Notes: generated by a model not told the origin, from the letters alone. 64,000 bases of DNA from Polaribacter irgensii 23-P (GCF_000153225.1 NZ_CH724148.1:1506842-1570841); one strand, 5' to 3'. Shown: positions 7,757-17,630, counted from the stretch's first letter. A program made the numbers and translations.

Positions 7757-9214
7757 TTATTTGATTTTAGAACAGTCTTGTTTTTTAATCAGGTACAAGC
7801 CCAAAAATGTAATGACTCCGTTTAAGATTAAGAGCGAAAATCCAAAATCAAAACCAAAGGCTGCTAAAGCGAATAGATTTGTACCATAACTTAAGATTGG
7901 AGAAGCCAAACAAATAAAAGGAACCAATGGGTCTTTTACTTTTAGCTTGGTAAACAAGCCAAAAGCATAGAGGCCTAATAAGGGCCCATACGTATAATTG
8001 GCAAAGGTAAATATTTTGGCAATGACACTTTCGTCGCTAATAAAGTATTTAAAAATAAGAATAGTTGCTATTAAGATGCAAGAGAATAAAATGTGTACTC
8101 TCTTTCGAATATTTTCTTGAGTTTTTAAATCTTTCTTTTTATCAATTTCTAAAATATCGATACTAAAACTTGTTGTTAAGGAGGTCAATGCTGAGTCTGC
8201 ACTCGAATAGGCAGCAGCAATCAAGCCCAATAGGAAGAAGATGGCGGTTGCTAAGCCCAGATTTCCTTTTGTCGCTATTATTGGGAACAATTGATCTTTG
8301 TGTGCGTCAATCCCATTTTTTTGAGCATAATCTGTAAGCAATACTCCTAAGGCAAGAAAGAAAAAATTAACGATCACTAAGACGATCGTAAACCAAAACA
8401 TATTTTTTTGGGCATCTTTTAGATTTCTACAGGTAAGATTTTTCTGCATCATATCTTGATCTAAACCCGTCATTACAATCGCAACAAAAGCACCTGCAAG
8501 AAAGCGTTTCCAAAAATAATTTCCAGCATTTGCGTCTTCAAAAAAGAAAGTTTTAGAAAGTTCATTCTCGGCAACATAGGTAAAAATATTAGAGATTTCC
8601 ATTTCATCAGAAATGGCGTATATGCAAACACCAACGGCCACTAGCATAAACAAGGTTTGCAACGTATCTGTCCACACGATTGTTTTGATACCTCCTTTAA
8701 ATGTGTACAGCCATATCAATAAAATGGTGATGGTTACGGTTACCCAAAAAGGGATTCCATAGCTATTAAACACTATAATTTGTAACACATTAGCCACCAA
8801 AAATAACCGGAAGGCAGCACCAATTGTGCGAGATAATAAAAAGAAGCTGGCACCTGTCTTGTAGGCTTTGGTTCCAAATCGATCTTCTAAGTAGGTATAA
8901 ATTGAAGTTAAATTTAATTTGTAATACAGCGGGAGCAGCACAAGACCAATTACTGCGTACCCAACAACATAGCCTAAGACCATTTGAAAGTAACTCATGT
9001 TTTGACCTTCTACCCAACCTGGAACGGAAATAAAGGTAACCCCAGAGAGCGAAGCACCAATCATTCCAAAAGCAACCAAATACCAGGGAGATGTATTGTT
9101 GGCTTTAAAAAATGTTTTATTATCTGCAGACTTCCCCGTAAGATAAGAGATGCCTAGTAAAACAGAAAAATAAGCAACAATTAAAAGGATGATATATTCT
9201 GGTTTCATGGGCAA
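7757..9214 (-). CDS. Sodium:solute symporter family protein
   Basis: A 485-residue polytopic membrane protein with about 13 hydrophobic segments, as in the SSS family (Na+-coupled uptake of sugars, amino acids, vitamins or anions). The block GASLSGVTFISVPGW early in the protein and the SSADSALTSLTTSFSIDIL motif in the second half hold the Ser/Thr residues that form the second sodium site. Substrate cannot be assigned. A second in-frame ATG two codons downstream is an equally good start. It is divergent from recR, an arrangement common in flavobacteria. Confidence 0.9.
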   Translation of the reverse strand: MPMKPEYIILLIVAYFSVLLGISYLTGKSADNKTFFKANNTSPWYLVAFGMIGASLSGVTFISVPGWVEGQNMSYFQMVLGYVVGYAVIGLVLLPLYYKLNLTSIYTYLEDRFGTKAYKTGASFFLLSRTIGAAFRLFLVANVLQIIVFNSYGIPFWVTVTITILLIWLYTFKGGIKTIVWTDTLQTLFMLVAVGVCIYAISDEMEISNIFTYVAENELSKTFFFEDANAGNYFWKRFLAGAFVAIVMTGLDQDMMQKNLTCRNLKDAQKNMFWFTIVLVIVNFFFLALGVLLTDYAQKNGIDAHKDQLFPIIATKGNLGLATAIFFLLGLIAAAYSSADSALTSLTTSFSIDILEIDKKKDLKTQENIRKRVHILFSCILIATILIFKYFISDESVIAKIFTFANYTYGPLLGLYAFGLFTKLKVKDPLVPFICLASPILSYGTNLFALAAFGFDFGFSLLILNGVITFLGLYLIKKQDCSKIK

Positions 9215-9422
9215 GGATGCATGTTATATTACAAATACGAATATATAATTTTTTTAGAGCACAGGAAATGGGAAACATAAAAAGAAGTAATATTACAAAT
9301 AGAGTCCGCAGGGAAGTGTTCAAATACCAAATGTTTAGATACTGAAATTAAGTTTCATTTTATGCCTTGTATTCTGTGTTTTTTAATCTGTAGTTGATTA
9401 CAAATTTGTAAATTCGCCAACT

Positions 9423-10040
9423 ATGGATTTTTCGTCAAAACTTTTAGAAAATGCGGTAAATGAAGTTTCTCGTTTGCCAGGAATCGGAAAACGAACAGCT
9501 TTGCGTTTGGTGTTGCACTTGTTAAAACAACCTGTAGAACATACAAAGTATTTGTCAGAAGCTTTGTTGCATTTGAGAAATGATGTGAAAACGTGTGAAA
9601 AGTGCCATAATATTTCGGATACTGTTTTGTGTGATATTTGTCAAAATCCTAGAAGAAATCCAGCGCTTGTATGCGTTGTAGAAGATATTAGAGATGTTAT
9701 GGCGATAGAGAGTACTTCCCAGTTTAAAGGCTTGTATCACGTTTTGGGGGGTAAAATATCTCCTATTGAAGGCATTGGCCCTCAGAATTTAAAAATAGAT
9801 TCTTTAGTGCATAAAATTGGAGAGGGAGAAATCAAAGAACTTATCTTCGCTTTAAGTTCAACAATGGAGGGGGACACCACGAACTTCTATATTTTTAAGC
9901 AAATAGAGAAATTCAATATAATTACTTCTACGATTGCACGTGGAATTTCTGTTGGAGACGAATTAGAATATGCAGATGAGGTTACCTTGGGTAGATCTAT
10001 TGTAAATAGAATTCCTTTTGAGCAAAGTATAAGAAGCTAA
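9423..10040 (+). CDS. recR: Recombination protein RecR
   Basis: A 205-residue RecR, which with RecO loads RecA at gapped DNA. Domains are in the usual order: an N-terminal helix-hairpin-helix ([17 protein letters not shown]), a C4 zinc finger (Cys58, Cys61, Cys70, Cys73), then a Toprim domain ([12 protein letters not shown]) and the C-terminal [11 protein letters not shown] and [17 protein letters not shown] blocks. Length is standard (about 200). Single gene; no neighbour in the same transcription unit. Confidence 0.97.
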   Translation: MDFSSKLLENAVNEVSRLPGIGKRTALRLVLHLLKQPVEHTKYLSEALLHLRNDVKTCEKCHNISDTVLCDICQNPRRNPALVCVVEDIRDVMAIESTSQFKGLYHVLGGKISPIEGIGPQNLKIDSLVHKIGEGEIKELIFALSSTMEGDTTNFYIFKQIEKFNIITSTIARGISVGDELEYADEVTLGRSIVNRIPFEQSIRS

Positions 10041-10143
10041 AATTACGGCCTGTCTTTTTGTTTTGTGTTGCACTTTTTAGAAAGGCAACTGGTATTTTCG
10101 AAGATTTAGCAAGATTTTCTGTGTCCTTTCTGAAAAGCTTTTT

Positions 10144-10719
10144 TTAATCTTCGTTTACAATCTCTTTTTCTGCTTTATCCCAAGATTTTTTCTCTCTAAT
10201 ACTTTTGTAAAGTTTGACTCCTAACATGATCAATACTCCAAAAAGTAAAATACCAACAACTCCCCAAACCCAGCTAATAGCGCTCTTTACGGATACTAAA
10301 AATACAACAGCAAAGAGAATGATCGTAGATATTTCGTTAAAAATTCGAAGTTTAAAAGTGGAATATTTTATAATATCTTTCTGTAGTTTGTTGTAAATAT
10401 GCTGGCAAAAGCCATGGTAAAAATACAAGGCAAAAACAAAGGCCAATTTTACCAACATCCAAGTTTGCTCTAACCAAAACGGATTCAGATAGATCAACCA
10501 AATCCCAAAAATACTGGCTAGGATGGCAGACGGCCACGTAATGATATACCACAAGCGTTTGGTCATTAATTTAAACTGTGTCTGTAAAATGGATTTTGCA
10601 GGTTCCACTTTATCTTCAGCTTCTGTTTGATAAATAAACAGCCTGGGAATATAAAACAAACCTGCAAACCAAGTAACTACAAAAATGATATGTAATGCTT
10701 TAATGTATAGGTAATCCAT
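10144..10719 (-). CDS. hemJ: HemJ-like protoporphyrinogen oxidase (CopD/UPF0093 family)
   Basis: A 191-residue membrane protein with four to five hydrophobic helices. The N-terminal block YLYIKALHIIFVVTWFAGLF with conserved His10, and the following YIPRLF, are the HemJ signature. HemJ oxidises protoporphyrinogen IX to protoporphyrin IX and replaces HemG/HemY in many bacteria. It lies directly downstream of hemH (ferrochelatase) on the same strand and a few kilobases from the rest of the heme genes. No hemY or hemG is present in the window, so it probably supplies the penultimate step. The C-terminus carries an extra Lys/Glu-rich tail. Annotation pipelines often call it CopD family. Confidence 0.8.
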   Translation of the reverse strand: MDYLYIKALHIIFVVTWFAGLFYIPRLFIYQTEAEDKVEPAKSILQTQFKLMTKRLWYIITWPSAILASIFGIWLIYLNPFWLEQTWMLVKLAFVFALYFYHGFCQHIYNKLQKDIIKYSTFKLRIFNEISTIILFAVVFLVSVKSAISWVWGVVGILLFGVLIMLGVKLYKSIREKKSWDKAEKEIVNED

Positions 10720-10770
10720 TTATTTATAATTTGGTTTCAAAGTAATAAATTTTAATGACTTTGGTGTTGA

Positions 10771-10814
10771 ACTACTGAAACTGCTGTATTTTAATTAACA
10801 GCAGTTTCAGTAGT
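10771..10814. repeat. 17-bp perfect inverted repeat between hemH and hemJ
   Basis: Two 17-nt arms (ACTACTGAAACTGCTGT and its reverse complement) flank a 10-nt AT-only loop. No T-tract follows on either strand: on the minus strand the T-run comes before the hairpin, just after the hemH stop. It is therefore not a textbook terminator. It may be an RNA-processing or stability hairpin, or a regulatory site. Confidence 0.85.
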
Positions 10815-10825
10815 GAACAAAAAAA

Positions 10826-11842
10826 TTAAGCTTCAATCCAATTTACTAAAACATCTACCCATTCATTATTGTCATTAATACACGGAATTGCATGAAATTC
10901 TTCACCACCAGCCTTCAAAAACTCTTCTTTACCTTCCATCGCAATTTCTTCTAAAGTCTCAAGACAATCAGACACAAATGCAGGCGTCACAACTGCTAAT
11001 TTTTTCACACCTTCATTCGGGTATTTTTCGAGCATTTTGTCTGTATAAGGCTGTAACCATGGGTCACCAGCTAATCTAGATTGAAAAGAAACAAAGTGTT
11101 GATGCGGTTCTATACCTAAATACGCTACAACTTGCCTGGTCGTTTCATAACATTGATGCTTGTAACAAAATTCATGTGCAGGAGAAGCTGTTTTACAGCA
11201 TTCAAAATTGACACTATCGTTCGGTTTACAATGGCTTTTTGTGATATCAGATTTTCTAACATGCCTTTCTGGTATTCCGTGATAAGAGAATAAAATTTTA
11301 TCCCATTCTTTACCTTCTAAAGAAGACTTAATGCTTTCTGCTAACACTTTGATATACTCTTTTTTGTGATAAAAAGCAGGGATATCTGTGAATGTCATTT
11401 GAGGAAAAAACTCTTTTCTCAATTGTTCTGCTAACACTAAAATCGTATCGGTAGTTGCCATCGCATGTTGTGGATATAGCGGAACAATTAGCACCTCTGT
11501 AACCCCTTGGTCATGCAATTCTTGAAGACCCGTTTTCATCGATGGATCGCCATAACGCATGGACAAAGCAACCGGTATTTCTGTTTTTTCTTGCACTTTT
11601 TTATGCAATCTTTCTGACAATACAATTAACGGGGAACCTTCATCCCACCAGATTTTTTTGTACGCTTTTGCAGATTTTTTTGGTCTTGTATTTAAAATGA
11701 TTCCTCGAACTAATAATGCTCGAAGCCAATATGGTGCGTCAATAACACGCTCATCCATTAAAAATTGGTCTAAGTATTTTCTAACATCCTTTGTGGATGT
11801 GCTCGCTGGTGACCCTAAATTAACTAGTAAAACTCCTTTCAT
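10826..11842 (-). CDS. hemH: Ferrochelatase
   Basis: A 338-residue ferrochelatase, inserting Fe2+ into protoporphyrin IX to give protoheme. The catalytic His is His188 in FSYHGIPERH. Other family blocks are LLVNLGSPAS at the N-terminus, PLYPQHAMATTDT and FQSRLAGDPWLQPYTD. Cysteines cluster in the CCKTASPAHEFCYKHQC region, which is plausible for an Fe-S-type insertion but not diagnostic. It is followed on the same strand by hemJ, so the last two steps of heme synthesis are neighbours, separated by a strong hairpin. Confidence 0.96.
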   Translation of the reverse strand: MKGVLLVNLGSPASTSTKDVRKYLDQFLMDERVIDAPYWLRALLVRGIILNTRPKKSAKAYKKIWWDEGSPLIVLSERLHKKVQEKTEIPVALSMRYGDPSMKTGLQELHDQGVTEVLIVPLYPQHAMATTDTILVLAEQLRKEFFPQMTFTDIPAFYHKKEYIKVLAESIKSSLEGKEWDKILFSYHGIPERHVRKSDITKSHCKPNDSVNFECCKTASPAHEFCYKHQCYETTRQVVAYLGIEPHQHFVSFQSRLAGDPWLQPYTDKMLEKYPNEGVKKLAVVTPAFVSDCLETLEEIAMEGKEEFLKAGGEEFHAIPCINDNNEWVDVLVNWIEA

Positions 11843-11909
11843 TTTTTGCTGAATTATTTCAGTATTTATTTATATGCTTGTTTTTCTGAGCTCTTTTCAG
11901 AATTAATTT

Positions 11910-12416
11910 TTATTTTTTCAGTAGCTGGCTTGTTGCCTCGTAGAGCGTAATGGCCAAACTGTGTATTACATTCATCGATGAATTTTTCCCATACATAGGA
12001 ATCGCAATGGTTTCGTCTGCGCTGTTTATGTTCTCAACTCCGTTTCTTTCACTGCCCAAAAGTAAAACGATTTTTTCATTTTTTTGAAAATCAAAATCTT
12101 GAATATTTATACTTTTATCAGTAATTTCTATACCTATTATTTTATTTCCTTGCGCTCTCAGGGTTGTTATGAGCTCTTTAAAATTTGAGTAGGTTTCATG
12201 TTCAGTCTGATGGATTGTATTTCTAGCTGTTTTTTTTACGATTTTATTTTCTGTGGAAGGGGAGGCTTCGTGAAAATATATTTTTGACACACCAAAACTT
12301 TCGGAAATCCGGAAACACATGCCAATATTTTCTGGCGTTCTAATCGCATCGCAAACAATCGTTATTGGAAATTGTGTTTGTTCGTTCTTGATATCTGAAT
12401 GGGTTAGTTGTTTCAA
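11910..12416 (-). CDS. TrmH/SpoU family RNA 2'-O-methyltransferase
   Basis: A 168-residue SPOUT methyltransferase. The three family motifs are visible: motif 1 NIGMCFRISESFGV (from residue 31), motif 2 LLLGSERNGV, and motif 3 IPMYGKNSSMNVIHSLAI. These build the trefoil-knot AdoMet site. The protein lacks the N-terminal substrate-binding extension of RlmB, so the target (tRNA or rRNA position) is not predictable. It lies between hemH and the AraC regulator and ends 67 nt before the hemH start; co-transcription is possible. Confidence 0.88.
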   Translation of the reverse strand: MKQLTHSDIKNEQTQFPITIVCDAIRTPENIGMCFRISESFGVSKIYFHEASPSTENKIVKKTARNTIHQTEHETYSNFKELITTLRAQGNKIIGIEITDKSINIQDFDFQKNEKIVLLLGSERNGVENINSADETIAIPMYGKNSSMNVIHSLAITLYEATSQLLKK

Positions 12417-12441
12417 AGTCTTATTTCTTATAATTAGAGTG

Positions 12442-13326
12442 CTACTGGTTTAAACTCATTACGTATTTTTTTGGAGTGGTTCCAAACCTCTTTCTAAAAG
12501 CAGCAATAAAATGGCTGGCAGTGCTATATCCAACTTGCAATCCTACTTCATTGACATTGTATTGGTTACTTTCTAAAAGTTTACGTGCCTGTTCCATCTT
12601 GTAATCGAATAGGAAGCTGTAAACGGTATCACCATATATTTGTTTAAAACCTTCTTTGAGTTTCTTTAAACTCAAACCGATCTCTGTCGCCAGTTCTTGC
12701 AGTCCTGGGGGCTCTGCCATCCTAGAGATAATAATGTCTTTGGCTTTTCTGATTTTTAAAACATTCTGCTCATCTACCAAAAAAGGACAGTATTCACTAT
12801 CAGTGTTTTCTTCTTTCTGAAAGTGAAGGCTCAAAAGTTCGTATATTTTTCCTTTTACATACAATTCTCGGATAGAGCTATTGGTATTCGAGTTCATTAT
12901 TTGGTGTAAAACAATGGAAACGGTCGGTTTTATTTCTGTATCGTCATAAAATTTACGATTGCTGTTTTCATTGCTTAAGAATGGGATGTAACCCGATTCT
13001 TTAGAAAATAAAGAATGAAATTTTTCAATGGAAATCAATAAAGAAACCAGCGTTGTTTTGGGTTGAATTTCTAAATTAATTGGCAAGGTTCTCTGAGGGT
13101 TGTATAATAGGATAGATCTGTTGTCTAAAACGTCGAAAGAATAATCACCCGTGTTAAACAGAAACTTAGAACTTCCACGCATACAAAAGTGCATTTGTAT
13201 GAAGGTACTGTCAATGGCCCTTTCAAAACTTTGCACCTGATCGCTTTCATTCTGAAAATGAAGTACATAAAAACCTTTTTCTAAAGTGATTTCATCTAAA
13301 GAACTTCCACCGACATTTTTAAACAT
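12442..13326 (-). CDS. AraC-family transcriptional regulator, divergent from hemA
   Basis: A 294-residue regulator with an N-terminal effector or oligomerisation region (about 1-190, no recognised family) and a C-terminal AraC double helix-turn-helix (about 195-290). The second HTH is typical: NVNEVGLQVGYSTASHFIAAF followed by RKRFGTTPKKY. It is transcribed away from hemA with 206 nt between the starts. AraC regulators often control the adjacent divergent operon, so control of heme genes is a reasonable inference. Its own promoter is a good Bacteroidota match. The effector is unknown. Confidence 0.88.
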   Translation of the reverse strand: MFKNVGGSSLDEITLEKGFYVLHFQNESDQVQSFERAIDSTFIQMHFCMRGSSKFLFNTGDYSFDVLDNRSILLYNPQRTLPINLEIQPKTTLVSLLISIEKFHSLFSKESGYIPFLSNENSNRKFYDDTEIKPTVSIVLHQIMNSNTNSSIRELYVKGKIYELLSLHFQKEENTDSEYCPFLVDEQNVLKIRKAKDIIISRMAEPPGLQELATEIGLSLKKLKEGFKQIYGDTVYSFLFDYKMEQARKLLESNQYNVNEVGLQVGYSTASHFIAAFRKRFGTTPKKYVMSLNQ

Positions 13327-13402
13327 AACTCTCTTAATTTTCGAACTTGTTTCTATTTAGAATCATTCTACATTAAACGGAATGAAAACCTGAACTACAA
13401 TA

Positions 13403-13433
13403 CAAAAATAAGGGTTTTCAAGGCTTTTATCAA
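13403..13433 (-). promoter_or_regulatory. Promoter of the AraC regulator
   Basis: Read on the minus strand: TTG (13433-13431), 20 nt, then TATTTTTG (13410-13403). This is a full match to the Bacteroidota -33/-7 promoter. The leader would be about 70 nt. Confidence 0.65.
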
Positions 13434-13505
13434 AAAAAAATAAGGAAAAAACACAGAACGTTATTAAAAGTTCTTTAAGCGACATTTTTATCTTCTTGAA
13501 GGTTT

Positions 13506-13513
13506 TACTTTTG
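13506..13513 (+). promoter_or_regulatory. Putative -7 element of hemA
   Basis: TACTTTTG fits TAnnTTTG exactly and ends 19 nt before the hemA ATG. The -33 region is TTT rather than TTG, suggesting a weak or activator-dependent promoter, as could fit control by the divergent AraC protein. Confidence 0.6.
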
Positions 13514-13532
13514 TAGCTTCTTACAGAGATTT

Positions 13533-14768
13533 ATGAAACAAATAGGACAAGAACATTTTTACAATATTGGTGTAAGTTACAAAAAAGCAGATGCAGAGAT
13601 GCGTGGAAAATTTTCTGTATCCAAGAAAAACCAAACGGCGCTTCTCAATGCAGCTATAGAGAAAGGAATTACTTCTATTTTTATAATTTCGACCTGTAAT
13701 CGAACTGAAATTTTTGGTTTTGCACCCAGACCTTGTTTGTTAATAGAGTTGTTGTGTGAGTTTTCTGAGGGTACTGCAAATGAATTTAATACAATTTGTA
13801 ACATTCATAAAGACCACGATGCAATAAGTCACTTGTTCCGAATCGGTACAGGATTAGAGAGCCAGATTTTAGGAGACTATGAAATCGTAGGTCAGCTGAG
13901 ACATTCTTTTAAATTAGCGAAAAAGCTAAAAACGACGGATGCATATATCGAGCGCTTGGTGAACAGTGTTTTACAAGCGAGTAAGCGTGTGAAAAACGAC
14001 ACGAAATTAAGCTCAGGAACCACTTCGGTTTCTTATGCTGCAGTTCAATATATAATTAAAAATTTACCAGATTACAATTCTAAAAATATTTTAGTTTTTG
14101 GCTTGGGTAAAATGGGAAAACATACCTGTAAGAATTTAGCTGAATACACTGGAAATAAACAAGTGTGTTTGGTTAATAGAACTGAGGAAAAAGCGATTGA
14201 TTTTATTAAAGACCACGCCTCTATAAGAAAGTCTGTGATAGAAAATTTGAAGGAAGAGGTTGCAAATGCCGATGTGTTAATTGTTTCTACAGGTTCAGAA
14301 ACCCCAACAATTACCAAAGAACATCTTTCAGACTCGAAAGAGATTTTAATATTAGACCTTTCGATGCCGGCAAATGTAGCAAAAGAAGTAACTGATTATC
14401 GCGGTGTTTCACTCGTGAATGTAGACGAGTTGTCTAAAATTACAGATGAAACTTTAGCGGTACGGGAACAAGAAATACCCTTTGCAGAAGCTATTATAGA
14501 TATACACAGAGCAGAGTTCAACGAATGGTTAAATCATCGAAGATTTACACCAGCGATCGCTGCTTTAAAGGAGTCTTTAGAGATCATTAAAAAGGATGAA
14601 ATTAATTTTCAAAAAAAGAAAATTAGAAATTTTGACGAAAGTCAGGCAGAAATACTAACCGCAAGATTCATTCAAAAAATTACCACACAATTTGTAAAAC
14701 ATTTAAAAAACGAACAAACCTCCGTTTCAGAAAGCATAGAAGTTATGCAGAAAGTGTTTCAATCATAA
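13533..14768 (+). CDS. hemA: Glutamyl-tRNA reductase
   Basis: A 411-residue NADPH-dependent reductase that turns Glu-tRNA(Glu) into glutamate-1-semialdehyde, the first committed step of C5 tetrapyrrole synthesis. The catalytic Cys55 lies in STCNRTEIFGF. The substrate-binding helix RIGTGLESQILGDYEIVGQ and the Rossmann segment FGLGKMGKHTCKNL are present, as is the C-terminal dimerisation helix. The next gene, hemC-hemD, begins 10 nt downstream, so these two are one transcription unit. With HemL in the same cluster, the organism uses the C5 pathway and not ALA synthase. Confidence 0.97.
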   Translation: MKQIGQEHFYNIGVSYKKADAEMRGKFSVSKKNQTALLNAAIEKGITSIFIISTCNRTEIFGFAPRPCLLIELLCEFSEGTANEFNTICNIHKDHDAISHLFRIGTGLESQILGDYEIVGQLRHSFKLAKKLKTTDAYIERLVNSVLQASKRVKNDTKLSSGTTSVSYAAVQYIIKNLPDYNSKNILVFGLGKMGKHTCKNLAEYTGNKQVCLVNRTEEKAIDFIKDHASIRKSVIENLKEEVANADVLIVSTGSETPTITKEHLSDSKEILILDLSMPANVAKEVTDYRGVSLVNVDELSKITDETLAVREQEIPFAEAIIDIHRAEFNEWLNHRRFTPAIAALKESLEIIKKDEINFQKKKIRNFDESQAEILTARFIQKITTQFVKHLKNEQTSVSESIEVMQKVFQS

Positions 14769-14778
14769 TTAAAATTCC

Positions 14779-16374
14779 ATGCAAAAAATAATAAGAATAG
14801 GTACTCGCGACAGCCAATTAGCGCTTTGGCAAGCGAACAAAGTACGCAAAGAATTAGCAGGATTAGGTTATGAATCGGTACTGGTTCCAATAAAATCTTC
14901 AGGAGATATAAATTTGGATACTCCATTGTATGAAATGGGGATTACAGGGATTTTTACGAAGAGCTTAGACATTGCATTGCTAGAAGGAAAAATTGACATT
15001 GCTGTACATTCTTTAAAAGACGTGCCAACAGCATTGCCGAAAGGAATCGTGCAGGCTGCTGTTTTAAAGCGTGGGAATTATAATGATGTTCTGGTGTTAA
15101 ACGGGACCGAGGAATTTTTCGGTGAAGAGCAGGGATTGATTGCTACGGGTAGTTTGCGAAGAAAAGCGATGTGGTTGGATAGATATCCAACACACAAAGT
15201 AGCTCCATTGAGAGGGAATGTTCAAACGCGTTTAGAGAAATTAGAGACGAGTAAAACTTGGAACGGTGCCGTTTTTGCAGCAGCAGGTTTGGAAAGACTT
15301 GGAATTACTCCTGAGGATACTGTAGATCTTCCATGGATGTTGCCTGCACCAGCGCAAGGAGCAATCATGATTGCCGCTTTAGAAAAGGACGACTTTACTT
15401 TGGATGCTTGTGAACAAATAAACCACCACGAAACAAGTGTTTGTGTAGGGGTAGAGCGTGAGTTTTTACGTTTGTTAGAAGGCGGTTGTACCGCACCTAT
15501 TGGAGCGTTAGCGTATGTTGATGCGAGAACAGATGAGGTGAATTTTAAAGCCGTTTTGTTAAAAAAAGACGGTTCTAAGAAAATAAGAGTTGCAAAAACT
15601 GCGAAGTTTGGAAGTCACAAGTTCTTGGCAAAAGATTGTGCAGATTATGTAATTAATAGAGGAGGAAAAGAAATGATGGCAGCGGACGAAGTTTCCGCAA
15701 AGGATCCAAGAATAGCCGCTGTGTATTCAACAAAAAAATTATCAGAGCTTCAAAAAGAAACCTTATCTTCTGCAATCGGAATTGAAGATAGTGATTTCAT
15801 AAAAATGCGATTCAATAGAATTCCTGCAAAAGTAATGAAGCAGGTTCACGAAAACGTAATCATTACGAGTCAGAATGGCGTTGAAGCAATCTTAAACTCT
15901 TTTGCAAAAGAGGAAATTACGTTCAAGAATATTTTCTGTGTTGGCAGAAGAACGAAAAAATTAATTGAAAATAGAATCGGCAAGGTGACACATGCAGCAA
16001 AGAGTGCATTGGCATTGGCAGAGTACATTTCAAAACAAACAGCGATCAAACAAGTATCTTATTTTTGTAGCGATGTGAGATTGGATGTTTTACCAACTTA
16101 TTTGCAAGCACACGAAGTGACAGTGCATGAAGTTGAGGCTTATAAAACAATGTTAAATCCAATTAAAATAAAAGCAGCAGTCTCTGGAGTTTTATTCTTC
16201 AGCCCCTCAGGCATCGAAAGTTACCTCGAGGAAAATGCAACAGATAAAGTTGCCTTCTGTATAGGAGAAACTACGGCTGTGGTGGCTAGAAAATATTTTG
16301 ATAAAGTAGAGGTAGCAAACATGCCAGATGTGGAATGTGTCTTAGAATTGGTAAATACGTATTACTCAAAATAG
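14779..16374 (+). CDS. hemC: Hydroxymethylbilane synthase-uroporphyrinogen-III synthase fusion
   Basis: A 531-residue protein, far longer than HemC alone (about 300). Residues 1 to about 303 are a complete hydroxymethylbilane synthase: HSLKDVPTALP, TGSLRRKA, PLRGNVQTRL, and the dipyrromethane-cofactor Cys237 in LLEGGCTAPIGA. Residues about 312-531 are a divergent HemD domain, with the usual low conservation; recognisable parts are NVIITSQNGVEAI, FCVGRRTKKLIE, GVLFFSPSGIESYL and AFCIGETTA. No separate hemD lies in the cluster, so the fusion supplies both steps from porphobilinogen to uroporphyrinogen III. Linking them would limit leakage of unstable hydroxymethylbilane. There is no frameshift between the two halves. 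Confidence 0.92.
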   Translation: MQKIIRIGTRDSQLALWQANKVRKELAGLGYESVLVPIKSSGDINLDTPLYEMGITGIFTKSLDIALLEGKIDIAVHSLKDVPTALPKGIVQAAVLKRGNYNDVLVLNGTEEFFGEEQGLIATGSLRRKAMWLDRYPTHKVAPLRGNVQTRLEKLETSKTWNGAVFAAAGLERLGITPEDTVDLPWMLPAPAQGAIMIAALEKDDFTLDACEQINHHETSVCVGVEREFLRLLEGGCTAPIGALAYVDARTDEVNFKAVLLKKDGSKKIRVAKTAKFGSHKFLAKDCADYVINRGGKEMMAADEVSAKDPRIAAVYSTKKLSELQKETLSSAIGIEDSDFIKMRFNRIPAKVMKQVHENVIITSQNGVEAILNSFAKEEITFKNIFCVGRRTKKLIENRIGKVTHAAKSALALAEYISKQTAIKQVSYFCSDVRLDVLPTYLQAHEVTVHEVEAYKTMLNPIKIKAAVSGVLFFSPSGIESYLEENATDKVAFCIGETTAVVARKYFDKVEVANMPDVECVLELVNTYYSK

Positions 16375-16525
16375 GGAATGTTCTTATTTATCCTTTCTGT
16401 AGAGAACAATAGCGCAAAGAATAGCGTACTCGATATGCTATAAGAAATAGGGATTTCATTTTAAAAAGGAATATCAATTTCCTACTATTTTCACAGTACT
16501 CAACCCCGAGAAAACAAGAACGTAT

Positions 16526-17491
16526 ATGTTTAGAACAAGAAGATTAAGGAAATCAGAGGGAATTAGAAGATTAGTGAAAGAAACGAGACTTTCTGTAGAC
16601 GATTTCGTGTATCCACTTTTTATTGAGGAAGGAGAAAATATAGAAACAGAAATTGTTTCGATGCCAGGAATTAAGCGTTTTTCATTAGATCGCATTTCGA
16701 AAGAATTAGACGAGGTTGTTTCTTTAAATATTCCAGCTGTTTTGTTGTTTGGAATTCCATCCAACAAAGATGACGAAGGAACAGAAACTTGGAATGAGTT
16801 TGGAATTATGCAACAAGCAATTCGTTTTATCAAGAAAAATTATCCCTCCCTGTATGTAATTACAGATGTTTGCTTTTGTGAGTATACTTCTCATGGACAT
16901 TGCGGAATTATACACGATAATGATGTGGACAACGACGCCACTTTAGTAAATATAGCAAAACAAGTAATTTCACACGCGAAAGCAGGGGCAGACATGGTTG
17001 CACCTTCTGGCATGATGGATGGAACGATTGCTATGGTGAGGCAGTCTTTAGACAATACAGGATTTGCGAACTTGCCAATAATGGCGTACGCTGTAAAATA
17101 TGCATCTGCTTTTTACGGTCCTTTTAGAGAAGCTGCAGGTTCGACTCCAAGTTTTGGAGATAGAAAAACCTATCAAATGGATTCTTCTAATAGAGATGAA
17201 GCATTGCGAGAAGCAACTTTTGATGACCAAGAAGGAGCTGATATTTTAATGGTAAAACCAGCATTGTCTTATTTAGACATTATTAGAGATTTGAAAAATA
17301 ATTTTGACAGACCCATCGCATGTTATAATGTAAGTGGGGAATACGCAATGGTGAAAGCCGCTGCAGAGAAAGGCTGGATTAACGGTGAAAAAGTAATGAT
17401 GGAAAGTTTACTGTCTATGAAAAGAGCAGGAGCAGATATTATTATAACTTATTTTGCTAAGGAAGCGGCAAAGGTATTGTTGAAGAAATAG
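16526..17491 (+). CDS. hemB: Porphobilinogen synthase (delta-aminolevulinate dehydratase)
   Basis: A 321-residue enzyme that joins two 5-aminolevulinate molecules to make porphobilinogen. The Schiff-base lysines are Lys191 ([20 protein letters not shown]) and Lys244 ([15 protein letters not shown]). The metal loop [14 protein letters not shown] has Cys116, Cys118 and Cys126, the three-cysteine arrangement of zinc-dependent HemB, rather than the Asp-rich magnesium type. It sits 151 nt after hemC-hemD in the same direction. No strong internal promoter or terminator is seen in the gap. Confidence 0.97.
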   Translation: MFRTRRLRKSEGIRRLVKETRLSVDDFVYPLFIEEGENIETEIVSMPGIKRFSLDRISKELDEVVSLNIPAVLLFGIPSNKDDEGTETWNEFGIMQQAIRFIKKNYPSLYVITDVCFCEYTSHGHCGIIHDNDVDNDATLVNIAKQVISHAKAGADMVAPSGMMDGTIAMVRQSLDNTGFANLPIMAYAVKYASAFYGPFREAAGSTPSFGDRKTYQMDSSNRDEALREATFDDQEGADILMVKPALSYLDIIRDLKNNFDRPIACYNVSGEYAMVKAAAEKGWINGEKVMMESLLSMKRAGADIIITYFAKEAAKVLLKK

Positions 17492-17630
17492 GTGCGTTTG
17501 CTGTCATATCGACAGAATTTTTACGAACGGATCAAATGTGCTGAGAGGATATAATAAAACGTTCTAGATGCTTTTTATTTGGTGAAAGCCACACAAGCGT
17601 GTTAGAACTGAAAGGGTAAAAAATACAATT

